Shown here: positions 29,412 to 38,089 of the stretch, piece by piece
Numbering within the stretch: the first letter of the stretch is position 1
Layout: each line of letters begins with the position of its first letter
DNA from: Oceanicoccus sp. KOV_DT_Chl
GTDB lineage: Bacteria; Pseudomonadota; Gammaproteobacteria; Pseudomonadales; Dasaniaceae
Direction of reading: 5' to 3'
DNA: 64,000 nucleotides
Assembly (NCBI RefSeq): GCF_900120175.1
Contig: NZ_FQLF01000002.1
Coordinates: forward strand, 1 to 64,000
Notes under the pieces: model-generated
What the model saw: the letters and a program-made list of their open reading frames with translations, nothing else
Databases searched by the model: none
What the model was told of the DNA's origin: nothing
Made by a program: the position numbers and the translations under genes

Positions 29412-31097
29412 TTATGGTTCGCTGTAGCTTAGGGTTTGGTTCGCAGCAATATTGTCATAGTGACTAACAGTACCGTCTGGCCATATAATTTCGACATTGT
29501 CGACTTGCGCATTACTTCCTAGACCAAATATCTGAGTAGTCGGATTTTGTGAAATGAAATTACTACCTATCATTACTTCTCTAATCTGTACTGCACTACC
29601 AATCGTGACGCTAATTCTTGCACCAGCAGCCTCGGTATTTTTAGCACCACCGACCAAATTGATCGCTAGATAATTATTGTCATTGTTATCGTTACGATAA
29701 ATGCTAACTGCGGTAGTTTTTCGCCGATGCGTAACAAAAATATCAATATCGCCATCATTATCGAAGTCTGCGCACACAACACCACGCCCTTGCTGACTGT
29801 CATCAACACCTAACGCTTGCGCTTGTTCGGTAAAGACTCCGGCTCCGTTAGAAACAAACAGGCGACTGCGATCGGTCTCCCAATCATCTAAAGCATCAGT
29901 ATCTACCCAACCATTGGTATGGTAGATATCCAAATCGCCATCCAAATCAAAGTCCGCAAAGCAGGCACCCCATCCCCAACTACCGTCGGCAACATCGGCA
30001 TCAAAAGTAATATCAGTAAAAACCGCATTATTATTTTCGTACAAACGATTACCTACCACTTCACCGGGCCCCCAGATACCCGTAACAAACCAATCCAGAT
30101 CACCATCGCTATCAAAATCGCCTACTGCAGAGCCCATTCCATTGCGATCATTAATCTCGCTGCTCGAAGTAGTATTAGTAAAAGTGCCATCCTGATTATT
30201 AATAAACACCTGGCTAGTCAAAAAGTCACCTACCACCAACAAGTCTGGATAGCGGTCGTTATTAATATCGGCAAACGTCGGCGTAAAGGTATAGTCATGG
30301 TTATCACCTAGCACCCCACTTGAATTGACAATAATGCTAGGAGATATACCTGCGCTTACACTAACGCTGGTATATCTAATACCATCAATCGCGTTACTTT
30401 CATTTTTCCATAAGTGTTCAGTATCTAAAGGGCTACCGACTGTACGTGCAGTCCCCCAATGGGCAACAAACATATCGAGATCACCATCCAGATCGTAATC
30501 ACCAAATGCTGCTGATATAGAAAACCTTGATGACATTGTGTCTATCCCAGAACCTGCAGTCACATCAGAAAAAGTGCCATCGCCATTATTAGCATAAACC
30601 TTGGATGGATCCCCTTCGATACCACCAATAAATAAATCTAAATCTCCGTCGCCATCCATGTCTGCAAATGCGGGACCGCTGTGGCGATAATTTTCTGTAG
30701 CGGATTTACTATTCGCGACATTCGCTGACGCAGCCACATCTACAAAAGTGTTATCGCCTTCATTGCGATACAGTAAATTGGGACCTATATCTCCACGCAC
30801 TATAAAAAGGTCAATATCTCCATCGCCGTCATAATCGCCAGCCGCTACTCCACCCGAAAAATTTTCAGGCATAGACAAGGGTGTTGGATTAATGAAGCCA
30901 TAATCAAATTGAATACCGGAAGCGACAGTAATATCAACAAACATTTTATCGCCAGAAACATTACCGGCCGTGCTGCTATCCGGCGTCTCAGTAGTGGTAC
31001 TAGTTACGGGTGAACTTGATGATCCGCTGCCCCCGCCACCGCATGCTGCCAACATGGCAGTTACGATCATTAATGGTAGATAATAGTTCTGTTTCAT
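29412..31097 (-). CDS. FG-GAP repeat lipoprotein with C-terminal ASPIC/UnbV domain
   Basis: A 561-residue lipoprotein (Cys19, followed by a Gly/Ser linker). About seven FG-GAP/VCBS-type blades are visible, each with a calcium-binding DxDxDGxxD loop, for example GDYDGDGDIDLF, DMDGDGDLDLF, DYDLDGDLDMF, DFDSDGDLDWF, DFDLDGDLDIY and DFDNDGDIDIF. These form an integrin-like beta-propeller. The C terminus (EAAGARISVTIG, IFGLGSNAQVDNVEIIWPDG) is an ASPIC/UnbV domain. The gene lies between the TonB receptor and the GH3 lipoprotein on the same strand. A sugar-binding or surface glycan-handling role at the outer membrane is possible by position only. Confidence 0.88.
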   Translation of the reverse strand: MKQNYYLPLMIVTAMLAACGGGGSGSSSSPVTSTTTETPDSSTAGNVSGDKMFVDITVASGIQFDYGFINPTPLSMPENFSGGVAAGDYDGDGDIDLFIVRGDIGPNLLYRNEGDNTFVDVAASANVANSKSATENYRHSGPAFADMDGDGDLDLFIGGIEGDPSKVYANNGDGTFSDVTAGSGIDTMSSRFSISAAFGDYDLDGDLDMFVAHWGTARTVGSPLDTEHLWKNESNAIDGIRYTSVSVSAGISPSIIVNSSGVLGDNHDYTFTPTFADINNDRYPDLLVVGDFLTSQVFINNQDGTFTNTTSSSEINDRNGMGSAVGDFDSDGDLDWFVTGIWGPGEVVGNRLYENNNAVFTDITFDADVADGSWGWGACFADFDLDGDLDIYHTNGWVDTDALDDWETDRSRLFVSNGAGVFTEQAQALGVDDSQQGRGVVCADFDNDGDIDIFVTHRRKTTAVSIYRNDNNDNNYLAINLVGGAKNTEAAGARISVTIGSAVQIREVMIGSNFISQNPTTQIFGLGSNAQVDNVEIIWPDGTVSHYDNIAANQTLSYSEP

Positions 31098-31145
31098 CTA
31101 ACACATCCCCGCTGCTCTACAGCACCTGTTATTATTTTTTATTAA

Positions 31146-31223
31146 GCGTTAACTTAATCGCTTTCACCATAAAGCGGTTAAGTTAAAGCTTAATCATGAA
31201 GCGCCCATCAAGAGCGCTTCATG
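31146..31223 (-). terminator. Two tandem hairpins between the TonB receptor and FG-GAP genes
   Basis: Hairpin 1 (31146-31189) has a long stem (TTAACTTAATCGCTTT with AAAGCGGTTAAGTTAA, one G-T pair). Hairpin 2 (31195-31223) has a perfect 10-bp stem, CATGAAGCGC/GCGCTTCATG. Neither has a long U run on the minus strand, so they more likely stabilise the receptor mRNA or partly attenuate downstream genes than fully terminate. Confidence 0.6.
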
Positions 31224-31234
31224 CTAACTACGAC

Positions 31235-33586
31235 TTAGAAGTTATAAAATACCCGCACACCACTTTCACGTGCTGGCGCCCACTGATAAGAACTTTGGTA
31301 AGCACCTATCTGTGAATCGGCTTTAATCTCTTCATCGGTCACATTATTAATGAAACCTTCTACAGTCCATTTTTCATCAGCCGACAGATACGAGACGCTG
31401 ACATCAAATTTACTGTAAGCCTCCTGCGTAGCTACATCACTCTCACCTGGATCCATCGCATCAATAGTGCCTGCTGGACGGTCACCGTAATTTTCCTGAG
31501 TCAAAAACATTTCATCCTGATAGCTCATGCTAACGCGCGGACGAATAATAGCGCCGTTGGCCAACATAAAGTCATGAGTATAGGCAAGGCTTAAGGCATA
31601 CTCTGGTGAGAAAGGTAAGGTATTACCATCAAGAATAACCGCTCCATCAACACAAGCACCTGGGCTAGCCAGATCAGGTTCAACACAAGGATTAAATGTG
31701 CTTGCACTAGACTGGAATGCACCTGCTGACCCGATAAAGTCATCGTACTCAGCACTTAAGTAAGCAAAAGAACCAGTCAGCAAACCACCTTCGGAAACTT
31801 TCCAGTTCATTTCTACTTCCAAACCTTCCATTGAGGCTTCACCAGCATTGGTTTTGGATAATGTTGATTCACCGGTAACGTCATCAACAACGGCACTGGT
31901 TACCTGCATGTCTTCATAAGTCATAAAGAACAGGTTTGCATTCAATGTCATCGCACCATTGAGCAATGTTGATTTAACACCGATTTCTAATGATTCATTT
32001 TCCTCGGGTTGTTGGGTTAGTTTATTGTTGCCAGCCTTGTCCAACAGACCATTAGTATCCGACGAGTTTTGTCCGTCTACCAATACACCTGATTTCCAAC
32101 CAGTTGCAAAGGAGACGAATACCATCACATCATCAGAAAGGTCATATTCCAATCGCCCCATACCTGAAGTGTTGTCCCAATTGCCGTCCATATCATTGTA
32201 TTGACGGACATAACAGCCTTGACCACCATTCAAATCAGAGGCTTGAGCAACAACTGTAGGCAATGCACCTACCACATCATAAGTACAATCAATTGAACGA
32301 CCACCATTATCATAACGCTCATCATCGGTATAACGAGCGCCCAATGTTACTCTGAAATTATCGGTAATATCATAAGTACCCTGCGCATATAAACTTTCTG
32401 ACTCCATACCACGATCAGGCTGGATAAAAGTAGAAAGTGTACCGTCAGCACTATCCTGAGGAGTACCACCCCATGAACCATGTGGCATATCGAAGCGAAT
32501 ACTGTTTTCTTCTTCAAATAAGAAAACACCCGCTGTCCAACGCAAACGATTATCGTCGCTATTCTTCAATTGGAATTCATGCTGGGTAGCTTCATGTGTT
32601 GAATAAACGGTTTCCCGCAATGTACCATTATGGCCCGAGCCCCAAATTTGAGATTGCGAAAATTCAGTATAACCACCGATATAACTTAAGGTTAAATCAC
32701 TGTTGAGATCCCAATCAAGTCGTGTTCTCCAGGCATCAGAATCAAGATCAACAGCACCAGGTGCAAGTGAATCATCTTCACGATCACCGGCGTCCAACGT
32801 CGGAATATTACCTGTTCCCTGATTTAAAAACTTTTCATAAGATAAAAACCAACTAACAGCTTCTGTTGGTTTGAACATGGAGCTGGCACGATAAGAAGAA
32901 AGATCTTTAGCACCGTATTTTTGATAGGCAGAAAAACGTAAAGAATCTCCACTATAGGAAATATCGCCATCCTGCACGTCAGACTTACCAGAAAAACGTA
33001 CCGCCCACTGATCAGTTAATGGGATGTTTACCATTGCTTCCATGGCGCGACGGTTACGACTGCCGGCAGTAATACCACCACTGGCCTCGAATTCCTGAGT
33101 CGGTTTAGCAGTGATTAAACTCATTGCACCTGCAGTTGAATTACGCCCAAACAAAGTACCCTGCGGGCCACGTAATACTTCCACACGCTCCATGTCATAC
33201 ATCAATGCAGTAGAGCCCTGTGCACGCGCGCCAAATACACCATCAGTGTAAAATGCAACCGCCGAGTCACCCGCTTCAGTGACATCAATCGCACCCTGAC
33301 CACGAATAAATATTAACGGGATATTGTGATCGCCACTTTCACGGATGTGTAAATTAGGAACCATACCTTCTAAATCAAACACATTAGTGACGTGATTAGC
33401 CGTTAACGTATCTTGATTAAAAGCAGAAATGGCCAATGGCGTATCCTGCAGACTTGTCGCACGCTTTGTGGCCGTAACCATAACTTCTTCCAGCACAGCG
33501 GCATCTGCTGCAAAGGCAGTAATTGCCAACGTAGCATTACCTAGCAAAATTGCTGCGGCCAGTGGTTTGTAATTCATTTGTTTCAT
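31235..33586 (-). CDS. TonB-dependent outer-membrane receptor
   Basis: A 783-residue receptor with a signal peptide (cut near AFAADA), a TonB-box-like EEVMVTATKR segment, a plug domain (VPNLHIRESGDHN, VEVLRGPQGTLFGRNSTAGAM) and a 22-strand barrel ending in aromatic Phe (ESGVRVFYNF). It uses TonB energy to import oligosaccharides or other large nutrients across the outer membrane. I chose ATG 33586 because a GGAGAG ribosome-binding site lies just upstream; the more upstream in-frame TTG overlaps that site. Tandem LacI-type operators at 33681 and 33711 control its promoter. Downstream GH3, symporter and peroxidase genes suggest that beta-glucan oligomers are the cargo. Confidence 0.9.
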   Translation of the reverse strand: MKQMNYKPLAAAILLGNATLAITAFAADAAVLEEVMVTATKRATSLQDTPLAISAFNQDTLTANHVTNVFDLEGMVPNLHIRESGDHNIPLIFIRGQGAIDVTEAGDSAVAFYTDGVFGARAQGSTALMYDMERVEVLRGPQGTLFGRNSTAGAMSLITAKPTQEFEASGGITAGSRNRRAMEAMVNIPLTDQWAVRFSGKSDVQDGDISYSGDSLRFSAYQKYGAKDLSSYRASSMFKPTEAVSWFLSYEKFLNQGTGNIPTLDAGDREDDSLAPGAVDLDSDAWRTRLDWDLNSDLTLSYIGGYTEFSQSQIWGSGHNGTLRETVYSTHEATQHEFQLKNSDDNRLRWTAGVFLFEEENSIRFDMPHGSWGGTPQDSADGTLSTFIQPDRGMESESLYAQGTYDITDNFRVTLGARYTDDERYDNGGRSIDCTYDVVGALPTVVAQASDLNGGQGCYVRQYNDMDGNWDNTSGMGRLEYDLSDDVMVFVSFATGWKSGVLVDGQNSSDTNGLLDKAGNNKLTQQPEENESLEIGVKSTLLNGAMTLNANLFFMTYEDMQVTSAVVDDVTGESTLSKTNAGEASMEGLEVEMNWKVSEGGLLTGSFAYLSAEYDDFIGSAGAFQSSASTFNPCVEPDLASPGACVDGAVILDGNTLPFSPEYALSLAYTHDFMLANGAIIRPRVSMSYQDEMFLTQENYGDRPAGTIDAMDPGESDVATQEAYSKFDVSVSYLSADEKWTVEGFINNVTDEEIKADSQIGAYQSSYQWAPARESGVRVFYNF

Positions 33587-33680
33587 TATTCTCTCCAATT
33601 TCTGCTTATTAATTATTTTACAGCTTTACCCCTAGAACCAGCCGTGAACGAATATGAGTACAGCGTTTTCACTCAACACA

Positions 33681-33726
33681 TGTCACCGGTGTCATAAGTA
33701 AATACTCTTATGTCACCGGTGTCAAC
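33681..33726 (-). promoter_or_regulatory. Tandem LacI-type operators and promoter of the TonB receptor block
   Basis: Two copies of TGTCACCGGTGTCA begin at 33681 and 33711, exactly 30 bp apart (about three helical turns), matching the palindrome at 23270 with one arm mismatch each. On the minus strand the distal copy supplies TTGACA (33720-33725) as a -35 box, followed by AT-rich -10-like sequence (TATTTA or TTTACT) 15-17 bases on. The arrangement suits cooperative repression of the receptor block. Confidence 0.78.
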
Positions 33727-34127
33727 AGTGTCGAGATAATTTGTTCATAGTTATTTTTTGATTTTAACTTTCAGCCCTAAATCCCATTTTTTTATTTTAT
33801 TATCAATAACTTAATATGTAATACCTGCTTATAACAAGCCCTTCTCGCAACGAATAATGCTAATAAATATTGTTTTTATTGATTCTAAAACTAAGGGCTA
33901 GGTTTAAATCAGGATCATTTTATTCTGTAGTGGAGTCAATTATGAGCCGATAATTTCATGTTTCGCATCCCTTACGCCTGCAATAAGTTCCATTGATAGA
34001 GCTTGCTAACACTTTTAATAAGTTGCAACAAAAGGCGAAAAAAGCAGAAATTTTAACTATTTTAAACGGAGAGGAGGACAGGTTTTTTGGTATTTGAACG
34101 CTTAAAAGCATGAAAATTAGAGGTAAC
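33727..34127. other. Intergenic region between glk and the receptor promoter
   Basis: AT-rich, with no supported reading frame. Nothing recognisable beyond the operators at its left edge. Confidence 0.5.
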
Positions 34128-35072
34128 TCATTCAATCACAGCGCTTAAAGCCGCAACACACCCTTTTAAACCCGGCTGTGCAGCCAGCACAATAGCTAAA
34201 GGAATTTTTGAACAAATCCCGCTAAAACGGCCTTTACTATCAAATCGCTGCCGAAAAATATCTTCATCTAACAAATCTAGTATTCGAGGAATTATGCCCC
34301 CTGACAGATAGACGCCACCATTAGCGCCAACCATCAATGCCACCTCACCAGCAACCGAACCTAAAATTGCGCAAAAATCATTAACCGCTTGTATACAATA
34401 CTTATCACCAGCACGCGCACCAGCGGTAATATCCGGTGCAGTTAATTCACGCTCTAGCCCATCCATCTGGCAATTAGCCCAATACAGATTAGCCAAGCCC
34501 ATGCCCGATAAAATTCTTTCTACCGACACCCGCGGGTAACGCTGCCATAGAATTTTTAATAAATCGAGCTCATGGTCATTCACGGGAGCAAATGCTACAT
34601 GCCCTGCCTCTGAAGGTAGAATATTACCCGAAGGCATCATTGCTGACACTCCTAAACCTGTACCTGGGCCAAGCACCGCAATAACCTGTTTGTCGCTAGG
34701 GCGTGCAGCTCCCAACCAATGTAATTCGCTATCAAGTAGACTTCCAACAGCCAATACCTGCGCCGCAAAATCATTGATCACTGTAACTGGAACAGTCAAC
34801 TGAGACTGCAACTCACTACGACTAAAAGCCCAGTGGTTATTGGGCAGATCAATTTCATCAGCCTCTACCGGACCAGCTACCGCCAAACAAATATTAGCAA
34901 TAGTTTCAAAATGACTCTGATTTATATAGGTGCGTATAGCATCAATAAAAAATGGGAAATCAGCGCAGGGGAAAATTTTAATTCCCTGTAATAGGTCACT
35001 ACCCGGTACCACGTAAGCAAACCGGGCGTTGGTTCCACCTATATCGGCAACTATATTTACAGGCTCATTCAT
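34128..35072 (-). CDS. glk: Glucokinase (Glk family)
   Basis: A 314-residue cytoplasmic hexokinase-fold enzyme. The N-terminal phosphate loop ADIGGTNARFA, the sugar-site segment VINDFAAQ, the adenosine motif LGPGTGLGVS and SEAGHVAF (catalytic-site Glu and His) identify the E. coli Glk family rather than ROK kinases. It phosphorylates imported glucose to glucose 6-phosphate, which zwf oxidises. It is the last gene in the minus-strand ED cluster, 132 bases after eda, so it may have its own promoter as well. Confidence 0.93.
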   Translation of the reverse strand: MNEPVNIVADIGGTNARFAYVVPGSDLLQGIKIFPCADFPFFIDAIRTYINQSHFETIANICLAVAGPVEADEIDLPNNHWAFSRSELQSQLTVPVTVINDFAAQVLAVGSLLDSELHWLGAARPSDKQVIAVLGPGTGLGVSAMMPSGNILPSEAGHVAFAPVNDHELDLLKILWQRYPRVSVERILSGMGLANLYWANCQMDGLERELTAPDITAGARAGDKYCIQAVNDFCAILGSVAGEVALMVGANGGVYLSGGIIPRILDLLDEDIFRQRFDSKGRFSGICSKIPLAIVLAAQPGLKGCVAALSAVIE

Positions 35073-35204
35073 ATTTTATTTTTCTTTTTTATTAACCGCA
35101 CAGTAGCTTTCAGTAATATTACTCAACCACTATTTTTAGAACGTAGCTGCTACGAGCATGCGACAATTCTTAATCCAAATAATGATAATTACAGCCAGCT
35201 AAAA

Positions 35205-35832
35205 CTACTTTCCAAGCCGTGATGCCGCCAGCGCTTGCGCTTCGATAGCAGACCAATCTTTAGCAGCAATCAATGCTTTATCCAACATCCAGGTACCGCC
35301 TACACACAACACATTAGGCAATGCTAAAAAATCAGGAGCATTGGCTTCTGTAATACCGCCTGTCGGGCAAAATTTTATTTGCGGTAATGGCCCGGAGATA
35401 GATTTCAACATTGGAATACCGCCAGCCGCTTGCGCAGGGAAAAAACTTCATATGGGAAATGCCCCGGTGCAATAAGGCCATAGCCTCACTGGGCGTTGCG
35501 ACTCCGGGCAAAAGCGGCACAATAGATTGTGCGGCAGCATCTATTAACGCATTCGTACTACCAGGGCTTACCAAAAACTCTGAACCAGCATCGACTGAAT
35601 GCTGCACATCTTCAGCAGTTATTACGGTACCCGCACCAACAATTGCGCCCGGCACCGACTCCTTAATTCTAGCAATCGCCTGCAAACCATAGGCGGTGCG
35701 CAAGGTGACTTCCAACACTTTTAGGCCACCATTAACCAAAGCTTGCGCCATCGGTACCGCATCTTCAATATCGTCAATAACTATCACCGGTATAACCGGG
35801 CTGACAGTCATGATTTCTTCAATTTTTAACAT
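35205..35832 (-). pseudogene. eda: KDPG/KHG aldolase (Eda), one frameshift
   Basis: The N-terminal part has the catalytic Glu (LEVTLRT) and VGAGTVIT; KFFPA includes the Schiff-base Lys. The frame breaks there and continues in another frame with AGGIPMLKS, FCPTGGIT and VGGTWML. Removing one base from the GGG at 35437-35439 (plus strand) gives HMKFFPAQAAGG and about 209 residues, normal for Eda. It splits 2-keto-3-deoxy-6-phosphogluconate into pyruvate and glyceraldehyde 3-phosphate, the last ED step. It lies 18 bases after pgl in the edd-zwf-pgl-eda order. A real loss of Eda would block the whole cluster, so sequencing error is likelier. Confidence 0.9.
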
Positions 35833-35850
35833 CGTATTTCCACCATTTTT

Positions 35851-36561
35851 TTAAGGGGCCCAATAGACATGTACGGGCACATTATGTTGTTGCAACACTG
35901 CAGAAATAGGTGTTTTTAATACATCATCACTGAGCAGTGCTTGTTGGTATACGTCCATTTTTTCTTCACCTGTGATCAGCAGGTGTAACTGCCGCGATTG
36001 TAATAAACCATATAAACTCATCGACATTCGCTCGGTCAGCTCGCCAGTCACGGCACTGGGATTTGCTTCTATAGCGACACAAAGATTGTTATCACTGCGA
36101 TCAAGCCCCTGCACTAACCCGTCCGCATGCGGAAACAGTGACGCGGTATGGCTATCTGGCCCCATGCCTAAAATAGTTAAATCAAAAGGTTTTTGTAATT
36201 GTTGGTAACGTTGTTCACACAATGACAAACCCAACTTCGCGGTTGCTTCTATATTTTTCATTGGGATAAATTTTGCCAAGGCGGCATGTTGTTGCAGTAG
36301 GTTCTGAATAATAAATGCTTCATTACTACCGGCATGACGGGCATCCACCCATCGCTCATCCACTAACGCCACACTGACTTTTTGCCAATCCAGATCAACC
36401 GCAGATAACTGCTGGTATAACGGTTTAGGTGTGCTGCCCCCTGACACTAATAGCGTAGCCGTTTGTCGTTGCTCAATGGCCCGCTGCAATATCTGTTGGC
36501 AATCAGCCAGTAGTGCAGCAAACATATCGTCCCGACTGGTAAAAAAATTTTCAGTAATCAC
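35851..36561 (-). CDS. pgl: 6-phosphogluconolactonase
   Basis: A 236-residue DevB/Pgl-type lactonase of the glucosamine-6-phosphate-isomerase fold. Visible blocks are LLVSGGSTPKPLYQQL (phosphate loop), VALVDERWV, SNEAFI and TILGMGPDSHTASLFPH with the catalytic His. It opens 6-phosphogluconolactone to 6-phosphogluconate in the cytoplasm. Its start overlaps the zwf stop by 11 bases, so the two are translationally coupled. Confidence 0.93.
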   Translation of the reverse strand: MITENFFTSRDDMFAALLADCQQILQRAIEQRQTATLLVSGGSTPKPLYQQLSAVDLDWQKVSVALVDERWVDARHAGSNEAFIIQNLLQQHAALAKFIPMKNIEATAKLGLSLCEQRYQQLQKPFDLTILGMGPDSHTASLFPHADGLVQGLDRSDNNLCVAIEANPSAVTGELTERMSMSLYGLLQSRQLHLLITGEEKMDVYQQALLSDDVLKTPISAVLQQHNVPVHVYWAP

Positions 36562-38035
36562 TATTCGTCTTTACCTTCCCGGAGTTAAACCAACTATGCC
36601 CATCCTGCGCCAATAGGCCATCGGACTCATCCGGCCCCCAAGTACCTGCGCGGTATAAATTAGGCCCGGCTTTGGTGTTCTGCCAAGCTTCAATAATAGG
36701 GTCGATCCAACCCCAGGCAGAAGCAACCTCATCGCGATGAATAAATAAACTGGTATTAGCCGCTGCCGCATCAAGAATTAATCGCTTATAGGCATCACTG
36801 CGAAACTTGGTATAGGTATCTGAAAAGTTAAGATTCAAGGTGGCCGGTTTTAGCTGCACATCCATATTTTCCAGATTTTTTGACATCATTGTCAGTTGAA
36901 TAATTTCTTCAGGCTGCAAACGAATCACTAAACGATTAGGCTCTAACGGGCCAGCTGATTCGTCATAGACCCGGTGCGGCACTTCCTTAAACTGAATGAC
37001 AATTTCCGCACAACGCGCTTTCATACGCTTGCCGGTACGTAAATAAAATGGCACCCGTGCCCAGCGCCAATTATCAATATAAGCTCGTAGAGCAACAAAC
37101 GTTTCGGTATGACTATTAGGTGATCCCAGCTCTTCCAAATATCCTGGCACTAACTCACCAAAATAACTGCCCGCCACATACTGACCCCGAACCGTATTTT
37201 TTGCGACATCTTCGCCACGCATAGGTCTTAATGCACCCAGTACTTTAATTTTCTCTGCCTGGATACTTTTGGCATCGATTTTATTAGGTGATTCCATCGC
37301 CACCAAACACAGCAATTGCAACAAATGGTTTTGCACCATATCACGCAGTGCACCGGCATCATTATAGAAGCCGGCACGACCTTCCAAGCCCACTGTTTCT
37401 GATATGCTAATCTGTACATGATCGATAGATTTAGCATTCCATAACTGTTCAAAAATAAGATTAGTAAAACGCAGAGCCATTAGGTTCTGAACCGTTTCTT
37501 TACCGAGATAATGATCAATACGATATATATTTTTTTCTTCGAAATAATCAGCAATTTCAGTGTTAATAGCATCGGCAGAAGTGGCGTCATAGCCCAACGG
37601 TTTTTCAACCACCAGACGACTGTTTGGGGTAATCAATCCGACTTCAGCCAAATTCTGACAGCTCATTCCAAAAATAGCAGGCGGGATAGCTAAATAAAAC
37701 ACCCGTACCTTGTCGATATCTTCATCCATCAACTTTCGCAACGCATGCCAGTGTTCATCGATAGTCGCTATATCAAGCATTAACGGGTAAAGATATTGTT
37801 TAAACTCTTCCCAAATCGCTACGCTAAATTCTTCGGCCGCTAAATGCTGCTGTAACGCTAAGGCAGCAGTTTCCAAATAGTTATCAATATCAACCTGACT
37901 ACGACAACTAGCAATAATACGAGTCTCAGGTAATAACTGATCTTCACGGTAAGCGCGGTAAAGGGCAGGAATTAACTTTCGCAGCGTAAGATCACCGGTG
38001 CCACCAAAAATTACAATATCAAAGGACTCAGCCAT
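36551..38035 (-). CDS. zwf: Glucose-6-phosphate 1-dehydrogenase
   Basis: A 494-residue G6PD. The dinucleotide loop is GGTGDLTLRKLIPALY, and the active-site signature RIDHYLGKE (about residues 178-186) holds the catalytic His and substrate Lys. Normal length. It oxidises glucose 6-phosphate, producing NADPH and 6-phosphogluconolactone for the overlapping pgl gene. It begins 54 bases after edd. No hexR regulator gene is adjacent, unlike in many pseudomonads. Confidence 0.95.
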   Translation of the reverse strand: MAESFDIVIFGGTGDLTLRKLIPALYRAYREDQLLPETRIIASCRSQVDIDNYLETAALALQQHLAAEEFSVAIWEEFKQYLYPLMLDIATIDEHWHALRKLMDEDIDKVRVFYLAIPPAIFGMSCQNLAEVGLITPNSRLVVEKPLGYDATSADAINTEIADYFEEKNIYRIDHYLGKETVQNLMALRFTNLIFEQLWNAKSIDHVQISISETVGLEGRAGFYNDAGALRDMVQNHLLQLLCLVAMESPNKIDAKSIQAEKIKVLGALRPMRGEDVAKNTVRGQYVAGSYFGELVPGYLEELGSPNSHTETFVALRAYIDNWRWARVPFYLRTGKRMKARCAEIVIQFKEVPHRVYDESAGPLEPNRLVIRLQPEEIIQLTMMSKNLENMDVQLKPATLNLNFSDTYTKFRSDAYKRLILDAAAANTSLFIHRDEVASAWGWIDPIIEAWQNTKAGPNLYRAGTWGPDESDGLLAQDGHSWFNSGKVKTNSDY

Positions 38036-38089
38036 GCTTAATCTCTATTCCAGTTACAGATAAATGTTGCTATTAAAATATGCTGATTG

